A DNA stretch of 60,875 nt from Bacteroidales bacterium UBA4893 (lineage in GTDB: Bacteria; Bacteroidota; Bacteroidia; Bacteroidales; P3): assembly GCA_002399025.1 (NCBI GenBank), contig DHCV01000002.1:94429-155303 (forward strand), given 5' to 3'. The notes beneath the pieces were generated by a model. That model saw only the letters and a program-made list of their open reading frames with translations, did not search any database and was not told where the DNA came from. Shown one piece after another: positions 1 to 7,490 of the stretch; the stretch's first letter is position 1; every line of letters begins with the position of its first letter. The translations under genes and the position numbers were made by a program.

Positions 1-62
1 ATTAAACAATAATTTTACTCTATATTTTGTTGTGCATGATATGTCATCCCACATTACGATTA

Positions 63-1166
63 TCAATTTTTCATAACCTTATAGGTTCCTATTCCTTTTT
101 TGGTTTGGAGTTTAAGAATATATAAGCCCTCTTTTAATGGACTGATGTCAATATTTATATTCTTTTGATTAGACATCTTAGAGAAAACCTTTTTACCAAG
201 CACATCAAAGAGTTCTATTTGCATTATATTATCCTCTGCCTCAATATTCAAATTGCTTATTGCTGGGTTAGGATAAATCTTCGCCTCAACAAAATCTAAT
301 TGAACATCTTCCATCCCTATTGAACTACAATCAAATGTTCCGTTGGTTGGAGGAAGGTCTTGAAAACCCCTATTAAGAGGAAGCCATCTCTTAGATATTG
401 CATTTTCTGAATTTGAAGCCATATAGGTTTGATAATCCGATCGAATCGAATCATATATTACAACAATATATCTAGCTTCATCATCAAAATATTCAGGTAA
501 AGCACAGAAAAGGGAATCATAACCCATGCTTGAAAGTTTCGCATCATAACAGTATACTTTACGTAATTCTTCTAATCCATCAATTCTAACATCTGACACA
601 CCTGAGCCATGGAAAGCTAATAATTGTAGTTTTGTTAACCCTCTTACATCAAGTTTTTTTAAGTTTTCATTATATGAAACATCAAGATATTCTAAATTTT
701 TCAAATTACTTACATCGATACTATCAAGGCGACAATTATATAAATGTAGATATTCTAAATCATGTAATTTATGTAAATCAATATTTTTAAGCTTTAAATT
801 ATACAACATCAAATTAGTTATATATGTGTTGCTATCTGTGTTAAATCTATAAGAACTTAAAACATCTCCTCTAAAGTCAATAATTGTAACATCACCATAT
901 ATTCTTAAAACTGTATCTAAAGCAATTGAAGTATAAGTAGAAGAAAAACCTAATGTCATATGTATTGTCATAGGTCTATTATAATAACCATTCTGAAATA
1001 TTACTTTTGTATATGTTGTGTCAGCAGCAAGATCAACAGTAAACGGAGCACCAATATCACATCTAATCTCAATAAATTTATTCATATTTACTTGAGAATA
1101 TGAGTTAATGGGTGCAAAGCAACCAAATAAGATAAGCATAGTAAATTTAATAATTCTTCTTTTCAT
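63..1166 (-). CDS. T9SS type A sorting domain protein with leucine-rich repeats
   Basis: A secreted surface protein of 367 residues. The N-terminus is a signal peptide (hydrophobic residues 6-20, then a YSQ-like cleavage site). Residues about 110-215 form irregular leucine-rich repeats of roughly 21-23 residues (LEYLHLYNC, LEYLDVSYN, LQLLAFHGS). The last 75 residues are a type A T9SS sorting domain: they open with KIYPNPA and contain IELFDVLGKKV and GLYILKL. T9SS cargo crosses the outer membrane and is attached to the surface or released. The repeats suggest binding to protein or glycan, but the ligand cannot be named. The gene has its own promoter at 1217-1246 and is not in an operon with nadK upstream. 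Confidence 0.85.
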   Translation of the reverse strand: MKRRIIKFTMLILFGCFAPINSYSQVNMNKFIEIRCDIGAPFTVDLAADTTYTKVIFQNGYYNRPMTIHMTLGFSSTYTSIALDTVLRIYGDVTIIDFRGDVLSSYRFNTDSNTYITNLMLYNLKLKNIDLHKLHDLEYLHLYNCRLDSIDVSNLKNLEYLDVSYNENLKKLDVRGLTKLQLLAFHGSGVSDVRIDGLEELRKVYCYDAKLSSMGYDSLFCALPEYFDDEARYIVVIYDSIRSDYQTYMASNSENAISKRWLPLNRGFQDLPPTNGTFDCSSIGMEDVQLDFVEAKIYPNPAISNLNIEAEDNIMQIELFDVLGKKVFSKMSNQKNINIDISPLKEGLYILKLQTKKGIGTYKVMKN

Positions 1167-1216
1167 AAGGCTAAATATTTATTAATTACTGCTATTTTCT
1201 CCCAATTATATTTTTG

Positions 1217-1246
1217 CAAATCTAAACATTAATTTCTAAAAACAAA
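1217..1246 (-). promoter_or_regulatory. Bacteroidetes-type promoter of the LRR surface protein
   Basis: On the minus strand, -33 TTTG (1246-1243) is followed after 18 nt by -7 TAGATTTG (1224-1217), close to the consensus TTTG-N19-TAnnTTTG. It lies 50 nt upstream of the ATG at 1166. Confidence 0.65.
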
Positions 1247-1264
1247 GAAAAATGAGTATTAAAT

Positions 1265-1358
1265 CTGATTCTATTATAATAAAACTTGATTCTAATTTTC
1301 TATCTCTTGATTCTAATAAATTAAAACTTGATTCTAATTTAGTAGAATTTGATTAAAG
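1265..1358. repeat. 21-bp tandem array, core GATTCTAAT
   Basis: The core GATTCTA(A)T starts at 1267, 1288, 1309 and 1330, with a degenerate GATT at 1351. The spacing is exactly 21 bp throughout. About ten bases of each unit (CTTGATTCTAAT) are conserved and the rest is variable and AT-rich. The array lies between the end of nadK and the promoter of the LRR protein. It is the main content of the 249-bp gap 1167-1415. Confidence 0.8.
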
Positions 1359-1415
1359 AAATATAACACGACAATCATTAACCACTAAGCCTTAACCATC
1401 AACCACTAAGAAAAA

Positions 1416-2294
1416 CTATCCTCTACGAATATATGTTCCCCACATTAGTTTCTTTCTTATTGCGGAAAAGAAACTTTGATTGTTCATTCTTATTAGTTTT
1501 AGCTTGAAGTCGGCTTTCTTTATGCTTACGCTAAATGGTGATAGGGCTGAAAAACATTGGGAATCTACATAGAGAAGTAGGTTTTCATTCTGCTCTTTTA
1601 CTTCTAATCTAATGTTTGAATTGTCTGGGATTATGATTGGGCGAAAGGTTAGGTTGTGTGGACAGATTGGGGTTATGCCTATGCAGGAAGATTTGGGGGA
1701 TATGATTGCTCCTCCTGCACTCATGTTGTAGGCTGTTGAGCCGGTTGGGGTGGTTATGATTATTCCGTCTGCGGTATAGGTTGCTAAAAACTCCTCATCA
1801 ATATATATTGAAATATCCAATAGTTCTCCTGCTTTTGCTGAGCGAAGGCAAATATCGTTGAGTGCAAATTTATCTTTTATGATTGCTTTTGAATCATCAA
1901 CCTTCAATATGGAATGGTTTTCTGTATCGTAATTCTTTTGCTTCAATTCTTCTAAGAGATTATTTATTCCGTCTCTTCCAACAGAGGTCAAAAATCCGAG
2001 ATGTCCAATATTTATTCCGAGAATGGGTATTTGAGAGTTGCCGACTATTTGAAGGGTATCAAGCAAGGTTCCATCTCCTCCAAGTGAGAGTAGTATGTCT
2101 GCCTCTTCTATTAGTTCTTCTTTGGAAGAAAAGAGTTTGACAGGCTTCTTGAAAAGGATTTTATCGATTATCTTCTGATAAAACGCTTTGTGAATTAATA
2201 CATGTTCATGGCTTTGTTCTATGGTTGTGATTAAGCCTTGAACGTATATTATATCCTCTTGCTTTGGAGTTCTTCCATAAAGGGCAACCCTCAT
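1416..2294 (-). CDS. nadK: NAD kinase
   Basis: Phosphorylates NAD to NADP in the cytoplasm, using ATP or polyphosphate. The 292 residues match the family length. The GGDGT motif sits at 72-76, the conserved LGINIGHLGFLT stretch at 92-103, and the TPTGSTAYN motif with the following SAGG at 182-195. The usual NE dinucleotide of the family is ND at 146-147, a conservative change. The start codon lies four bases after the sufD stop, so it is probably the last gene of the nuclease-sufC-sufD-nadK operon. Confidence 0.95.
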   Translation of the reverse strand: MRVALYGRTPKQEDIIYVQGLITTIEQSHEHVLIHKAFYQKIIDKILFKKPVKLFSSKEELIEEADILLSLGGDGTLLDTLQIVGNSQIPILGINIGHLGFLTSVGRDGINNLLEELKQKNYDTENHSILKVDDSKAIIKDKFALNDICLRSAKAGELLDISIYIDEEFLATYTADGIIITTPTGSTAYNMSAGGAIISPKSSCIGITPICPHNLTFRPIIIPDNSNIRLEVKEQNENLLLYVDSQCFSALSPFSVSIKKADFKLKLIRMNNQSFFSAIRKKLMWGTYIRRG

Positions 2295-2298
2295 TTTC

Positions 2299-3471
2299 TC
2301 AAGTATTAATTAATTTTGTGATATCTATATCCATAGTTTCGCAAGGATTATTACATAGCAAAACGCAGTTTTCGCATGTTGAGAGTTCTCCATGTAAACG
2401 TCTTTTGATTATATCCTGCAATCTGTCTTTTAACTCTTCCAATGAGGCTTTTGAAAGTACTTCTGTGCAGAAAGCATACATCAATAACATTCTTGCACTT
2501 CTTTCTGTTATTCCTCTGCTTCTCATGTAGAACATTGCTGACTCGTCTAATTGTCCAATTGTTGCTCCATGTGCACATTTAACGTCGTCGTTGTATATTT
2601 CCAAGAAAGGTTGAGTGTTTACTCTTGCCTTATCAGTCAAAAGTATATTCTTATTGTTTTGTATGGCTTCAGTCAGATAAGCATTCTTCCCAACATGGAT
2701 ATATCCCTTAAAGTCTGCCTCTGCTGAATCATCAAGAATTCCTTTATAGAGTTGAACAGAATTACAATTAGGCTTGTTGTGCTTAACTGAAATCTCATTA
2801 TCCACCTTTTGGTCTCTATCTACCAAATATAATCCATAAAGTTCGGTAATTGAATGTTCTCCTTCAAAGCTTACATTGAGTTTGTTTTTAATGTTGCCTC
2901 CGTTAATGCTAAGCCAGAAAGTTGTTAGGCTTGCATTTTCTCCCAATGTAAAGAAGGTTTCTGTGAAAATTGAAGAATGATTATTTATATTCTCCATCTT
3001 ATAGTATTCAAGTGAGGAATTGTCTTCCAAGAATATTTGTAGGCTGTTTTCGGTCTTGCTTACATTATTATTTATTGTATCATCGCAACAGATTAGTTTC
3101 AATTTGCTGTTTTCTCCCACAATAATTAAACTTTGAGAGCTTATCAAAACGGAATCTTCTGCCTTAATTACGTCCAAAATCTGTAAAGGCAAATCAATTT
3201 GTGCATTCTTTGGAACATAAATAAATATCCCTTCTTCAAAATAAGATAGGTCTTTTATATTCTTCTCCTGCAAAAGATGAGCATATTCTTTCTTTGCAGT
3301 TTCCATACTACAAACAATTGTTCCATTATTTATCTTCGAACCGCTATCCTTGTTTTCAAAGAAGAACCCGTTGAACTGATTGATGCGATGGGTTATTAGT
3401 TGAGGAATATTACAACTAAATCCTGCAAAATCTTCTTCTTTGGGTCTTATTGCCTTCCTAAAACTATTCAT
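2299..3471 (-). CDS. sufD: Fe-S cluster assembly protein SufD
   Basis: Scaffold subunit of the SUF iron-sulfur cluster assembly complex, which works as SufBC2D. About 390 residues, with the right-handed beta-helix core typical of SufB/SufD. Near the C-terminus it has the segment CAHGATIGQLDESAMFYMRS, which includes the conserved family His, and then RGITERSARMLLMYAF. Two starts are possible. The ATG at 3471 gives an 8-nt overlap with sufC; the ATG at 3486 gives 23 nt. I prefer 3471 because the extension (MNGSS) is only sufC sequence read in another frame. No sufB gene is adjacent, so SufB must be encoded elsewhere if the complex is standard. Confidence 0.92.
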   Translation of the reverse strand: MNSFRKAIRPKEEDFAGFSCNIPQLITHRINQFNGFFFENKDSGSKINNGTIVCSMETAKKEYAHLLQEKNIKDLSYFEEGIFIYVPKNAQIDLPLQILDVIKAEDSVLISSQSLIIVGENSKLKLICCDDTINNNVSKTENSLQIFLEDNSSLEYYKMENINNHSSIFTETFFTLGENASLTTFWLSINGGNIKNKLNVSFEGEHSITELYGLYLVDRDQKVDNEISVKHNKPNCNSVQLYKGILDDSAEADFKGYIHVGKNAYLTEAIQNNKNILLTDKARVNTQPFLEIYNDDVKCAHGATIGQLDESAMFYMRSRGITERSARMLLMYAFCTEVLSKASLEELKDRLQDIIKRRLHGELSTCENCVLLCNNPCETMDIDITKLINT

Positions 3472-4213
3472 ACTTGAGCCATTCATAACCTTTTTCCTCT
3501 AATTCAAGTGCCAATTCCTTTGGTCCTGTTTTTGCAATCTTTCCTTCATAAAGAACATGTACGAAATCAGGGACAATATAATCCAGAAGACGTTGGTAGT
3601 GTGTTATTAAAAGTATTGATGTTTCTGGAGAGCGAAGAGCATTAACCCCTGCTGCAACAATTCTCAAAGCATCAATATCCAATCCTGAATCTGTTTCGTC
3701 TAATATTGATAAGGTTGGATTAAGCATTGCCATTTGGAAGATTTCATTCTTTTTCTTCTCTCCCCCAGAAAAGCCTTCATTAACCGAACGGTTGGCTAAT
3801 TTGGAACCCAATTCTACAATCTTTTTCTTCTCTTCCATTAACTTCATAAACTCAAAGGTTGGGATAGGGTCTAATCCTTTGTATTTCCTTTGCTCGTTAA
3901 TGGCTGTTTTCATAAAGTTTGAAATGCTTACACCTGGTATTTCCACAGGATACTGAAATCCTAAGAAAATTCCTTCGGCTGCTCTTTGGTCAATGGAAAG
4001 ATCGAATAGGTTCTTTCCTTGATATAGTATTTCTCCTTGAGTAACATCAAAAGTATCTCTCCCAGCAATAATTGACGCAAGGGTACTCTTTCCATTTCCA
4101 TTAGGTCCCATAACTGCATGAACCTCGCCTTTGCTGATAGTTAAATCAACTCCTTTTAATATTTCCTTTCCGTTTATTGAAGCGTGAAGGTTTTTTATTT
4201 CTAATAATGACAT
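3464..4213 (-). CDS. sufC: Fe-S cluster assembly ATPase SufC
   Basis: The ATPase of the SufBCD complex; it is cytosolic and related to ABC proteins. 249 residues, the usual length. Walker A GPNGNGKST is at 36-44, the family-specific GFQYPVEIPGVS at 85-96, the signature FSGGEKKKNE at 148-157, and Walker B SILDETDSGLD at 169-179. The H-loop is in LLITHYQRLLDYI. It overlaps sufD at its 3' end and starts nine bases after the upstream nuclease-domain gene. In most Bacteroidetes sufB precedes sufC; here a DUF151 gene does. Confidence 0.95.
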   Translation of the reverse strand: MSLLEIKNLHASINGKEILKGVDLTISKGEVHAVMGPNGNGKSTLASIIAGRDTFDVTQGEILYQGKNLFDLSIDQRAAEGIFLGFQYPVEIPGVSISNFMKTAINEQRKYKGLDPIPTFEFMKLMEEKKKIVELGSKLANRSVNEGFSGGEKKKNEIFQMAMLNPTLSILDETDSGLDIDALRIVAAGVNALRSPETSILLITHYQRLLDYIVPDFVHVLYEGKIAKTGPKELALELEEKGYEWLKYE

Positions 4214-4222
4214 ATAGTATAG

Positions 4223-4822
4223 TTATTCTTTATCTTTATTATTATCTAATTCTTGTTTTAATTTTTCTATTCTATCTCTTAAATCTGCAGCTGCGTCATA
4301 GTCTTCATCCTCAACTGCAATTTCCAAAAGTTTTTCAAATTCCGATATTTGAAGTTGCTTTGAAGGTTCTATAAATATGGTTATTTCTTTTACAACAACG
4401 TTATCTTTAGTTTCATTCTGAGGCAAAAACCCAACATCTTGAAGAATTTCTTCGCTTGCAAAGATAGGTGAATTATATTTAAGAGCCATATTTATTGAAT
4501 CAGAAGTGCGGGCATCAAAGAGTTTTTCTTGTCCATTATTGGAACATACAATATTAGCAAAATAAACGCCTTCATAAAACTTAGTGATTATTACTTCTTT
4601 TATAGAAATATCGTATCCAACCAAAACATTATAGAATAAATCATAGGTTAGGGGTCTTGGAGGCTCAATTCCATCAATTATCATTGACATTTTCTTAGCT
4701 TCAAAGTCTCCAATCATAATATTTATCATTCTTTCTCCTTCTTCCTCCTGCAAAAAAACATTATACAATCCACTATTGACAGATTGCTCTATTTTCTTGA
4801 TTATCATTTTTTTCTTTTCCAT
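4223..4822 (-). CDS. Bifunctional nuclease-domain (DUF151) protein with UVR motif
   Basis: 199 residues from the chosen start. The N-terminal part is the BFN/DUF151 fold, with EEEGERMINIMIGDFEAKKM, PPRPLTYDLF and DARTSDSINMALKYNSPIF. Plant and archaeal members are reported to have DNase/RNase activity. The C-terminal 40 residues form a UVR motif (KLLEIAVEDEDYDAAADLRD), a helical hairpin used for protein contacts. The open frame extends upstream to 4879, but the promoter at 4877-4907 lies inside that extension, so the ATG at 4822 is preferred. It heads the suf-nadK operon. Its link to Fe-S assembly is unknown. Confidence 0.85.
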   Translation of the reverse strand: MEKKKMIIKKIEQSVNSGLYNVFLQEEEGERMINIMIGDFEAKKMSMIIDGIEPPRPLTYDLFYNVLVGYDISIKEVIITKFYEGVYFANIVCSNNGQEKLFDARTSDSINMALKYNSPIFASEEILQDVGFLPQNETKDNVVVKEITIFIEPSKQLQISEFEKLLEIAVEDEDYDAAADLRDRIEKLKQELDNNKDKE

Positions 4823-4876
4823 AACTTGGTTTGTAATTCTATAGAAGATAACGTAAATCATCCTCAAATTAGTTTG

Positions 4877-4907
4877 CAATTATATATAAATTTTACTTAA
4901 TCTCAAA
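4877..4907 (-). promoter_or_regulatory. Promoter of the nuclease-suf-nadK operon
   Basis: Minus strand: -33 TTTG (4907-4904), 19 nt, then TATAATTG (4884-4877), one base from the -7 consensus. It sits 55 nt upstream of the ATG at 4822 and argues against the longer 4879 start. Confidence 0.6.
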
Positions 4908-4958
4908 ACCTTTTTCTAAAAAATCCGTATATAAAAACCTAATTTAAACAAAGTTTTT

Positions 4959-7364
4959 ATGAAAAAAGCTATCACAACATTAATTACTTTCTTATTTTTA
5001 CCTATTATTATTTTCGCAGGTGAAGCAGACTTAAAAATTCCTATAGAGATTCATGAAATTGGAATATTACATTGGGGTTTTTTGATAACAATTCTTGGAT
5101 TATTATTTGGAGGTTATCATTATATTAGAATAAAGAAGCTTCCCGCTCATCGCTCAATGCTCGACATAGCTAATGTTATTTACAAAACATGCCTTACTTA
5201 TTTAAAGAAACAAGGAAAGTTTATTGCCTTGCTATTTATTTTTATTGGAGCAGCAATTGTTTTCTATTTTGGATTTCTTAGTAAGGGGGAAGACGGACAA
5301 ACCTTTGGCTTTGGTGGAGTTTTGCTTATTTTAGCATGGACTATCATTGGTATATTGGGTTCGTATAGTGTTGCAGCTTATGGCATAAGGATAAACACCT
5401 TTGCTAATGCCAGAATGGCTTTTGCTTCATTAAGACGTAAGCCTCTTAATCTTCTTAAAATTCCGCTCTCCGCAGGAATGAGTATTGGGGTTGTTCTTAT
5501 TTGTGTTGAACTTCTTCTAATGTTAATTATATTACTTCTTATGCCTGCTCATTTGGCTGGAGCTTGTTTTATTGGATTTGCAATTGGAGAGTCTTTGGGA
5601 GCTTCTGCACTTAGGATTGCAGGAGGAATTTTCACAAAGATAGCCGATATTGGTTCTGACTTAATGAAGGTTGTTTTTAAGATTGGAGAAGATGACCCAA
5701 GAAACCCTGGTGTTATTGCTGACTGCACTGGTGATAATGCAGGAGATTCAATTGGACCAACAGCCGATGGTTTTGAAACATACGGAGTAACAGGAGTTGC
5801 TCTTATTTCTTTTATTCTTCTTGCAATAACTGATGTTGCTATTCAAAAAGAATTATTGATTTGGATTTTTTCAATGAGAATTCTTATGGTGGCTACTTCA
5901 ATTCTTTCATTTTGGATAAACAATGCATTTAGCAAATACAAATATGGTTCAAAGGATGATATTGACTTTGAAAAACCCCTTACGAGCCTTGTTTGGATAA
6001 CATCTATTTTCTCAATTGTTGGAACTTACATAATAAGCTATGTAATGATTCCAAATCTTTCAGGCAATACAAATCTTTGGTGGATACTTTCAACAATAAT
6101 TAGTTTGGGAACTCTTGGAGCTGCAATTATTCCTGAACTTACTAAGATATTTACTTCTCCTAAATCAATTCACGTTAATGAAGTTGTGAAAGCATCACAA
6201 GAAGGAGGAGCTTCTCTAAACATTCTTTCTGGTTTTGTTTCAGGAAACTTTGGAGCATTTTGGACAGGAATGATTTTCGTTGTACTTATGTTCTTTGCTT
6301 ATTTTATGAGCAGTGAATTGGGAGCAATCATGATTTATCCTTCTATTTTTGCCTTCGGATTAGTTGCCTTTGGTATGCTTGGAATGGGACCTGTTACAAT
6401 TGCAGTTGATTCCTATGGACCTGTAACGGACAATGCTCAATCAATCTATGAACTTTCCCTAATTAAGGAAATCGACAATATTGACCAAGAGATAGAAAGA
6501 GACTTTGGATTTAAGCCTGATTGGGAAAAGTCAAAGTACTATTTGGAAGCAAATGATGGTGCAGGGAATACATTTAAGGCAACAGCTAAGCCTGTTTTGA
6601 TTGGAACGGCAGCCGTTGGAGCAACCACAATGATTTTCTCACTTATTCTTATGATTGAAAAAACTCTTGGCATTGACCCAGCAAGCATTCTTAACATACT
6701 TAATCCATATACTATTTTAGGTTTCTTACTTGGAGGTGGGGTTATTTATTGGTTTACTGGAGCCTCAACTCAAGCCGTTACTACTGGAGCATTTAGGGCT
6801 GTGCAATACATAAAGAAACATATAAATTTAGATATTGATGCTCCTAAGAAAGCTGACGAAAAGAATAGCATTGAAGTTGTTAGGATATGTACTGATTATG
6901 CTCAAAAAGGAATGCTTAATATATTTATTGTAGTTTTCTTTTTTGCCTTAGGAATTGCTTGTTTGGCATCTCCATCTTCATTTGGAGGAAATGATGCAAT
7001 AAGTTTATTTGTAAGTTATTTGATTTCAATTGCAATCTTTGGACTTTATCAAGCAGTTTTTATGGCAAACTCAGGTGGAGCTTGGGATAATGCTAAGAAA
7101 GTTGTGGAAGTTGATATGGAACAAAAAGGAACTCCACTTCATGATGCTACAATTGTTGGCGACACCGTTGGTGATCCGTTCAAGGATACAACATCTGTTG
7201 CATTAAACCCAATTATTAAGTTCACAACCCTATTTGGACTTTTGGCAATGGAGATAGCAATTTCAGAATCATTCAGAGATTTAGCTCCTTATTTTGGATT
7301 TGGCTTTACTGCAATTGCAATTTACTTTGTTTGGAGAACCTTCTATAAGATGAGAATTAAATAG
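4959..7364 (+). CDS. hppA: Membrane-bound ion-translocating pyrophosphatase
   Basis: Hydrolyses pyrophosphate and uses the energy to pump H+ (or Na+) across the inner membrane. 801 residues with about 16 membrane helices and a short N-terminal signal-like segment. The substrate site is visible as DDPRNPGVIADCTGDNAGD (about 244-262), GGAWDNAKK (about 706-714) and DATIVGDTVGDPFKDT (about 728-743). At the K+-dependence position (GNTFKATAK, K540) there is Lys, as in K+-independent enzymes. The residue three further on is Ala (543) where those usually have Thr, so the ion and K+ requirement should be read with care. Monocistronic. Confidence 0.95.
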   Translation: MKKAITTLITFLFLPIIIFAGEADLKIPIEIHEIGILHWGFLITILGLLFGGYHYIRIKKLPAHRSMLDIANVIYKTCLTYLKKQGKFIALLFIFIGAAIVFYFGFLSKGEDGQTFGFGGVLLILAWTIIGILGSYSVAAYGIRINTFANARMAFASLRRKPLNLLKIPLSAGMSIGVVLICVELLLMLIILLLMPAHLAGACFIGFAIGESLGASALRIAGGIFTKIADIGSDLMKVVFKIGEDDPRNPGVIADCTGDNAGDSIGPTADGFETYGVTGVALISFILLAITDVAIQKELLIWIFSMRILMVATSILSFWINNAFSKYKYGSKDDIDFEKPLTSLVWITSIFSIVGTYIISYVMIPNLSGNTNLWWILSTIISLGTLGAAIIPELTKIFTSPKSIHVNEVVKASQEGGASLNILSGFVSGNFGAFWTGMIFVVLMFFAYFMSSELGAIMIYPSIFAFGLVAFGMLGMGPVTIAVDSYGPVTDNAQSIYELSLIKEIDNIDQEIERDFGFKPDWEKSKYYLEANDGAGNTFKATAKPVLIGTAAVGATTMIFSLILMIEKTLGIDPASILNILNPYTILGFLLGGGVIYWFTGASTQAVTTGAFRAVQYIKKHINLDIDAPKKADEKNSIEVVRICTDYAQKGMLNIFIVVFFFALGIACLASPSSFGGNDAISLFVSYLISIAIFGLYQAVFMANSGGAWDNAKKVVEVDMEQKGTPLHDATIVGDTVGDPFKDTTSVALNPIIKFTTLFGLLAMEIAISESFRDLAPYFGFGFTAIAIYFVWRTFYKMRIK

Positions 7365-7432
7365 AAGTCAATACTAGATTGCGATATATAACCGCAAAGA
7401 TTTGGCTTAGAATAATTTCTATTACAATATTG

Positions 7433-7463
7433 TTTGATTATTAAAAATTATTTCCTATTTTTG
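7433..7463 (+). promoter_or_regulatory. Promoter of the 691-residue T9SS cargo protein
   Basis: TTTG at 7433-7436, 19 nt, TATTTTTG at 7456-7463: an exact match to the Bacteroidetes consensus. The ATG follows 27 nt later at 7491. Confidence 0.75.
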
Positions 7464-7490
7464 CGGTATTAATTATAATACGCAATTATT

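Noticed and set aside
1209..1216. TATTTTTG on the plus strand as a promoter for a small RNA over the 1265 array
   Set aside because: No -33 element at the right distance and no plus-strand terminator before nadK; the minus-strand promoter in the same place explains the motif.
1265..1358. Possible small CRISPR array
   Set aside because: Units are 21 bp with no separate repeat and spacer of 25-40 bp; no cas gene is in the window.
1883..2140. Plus-strand open frame across nadK
   Set aside because: It lies wholly inside nadK on the opposite strand and has no recognisable domain.
4823..4879. Extended N-terminus of the DUF151 protein
   Set aside because: A consensus promoter overlaps it and the residues do not match the family.
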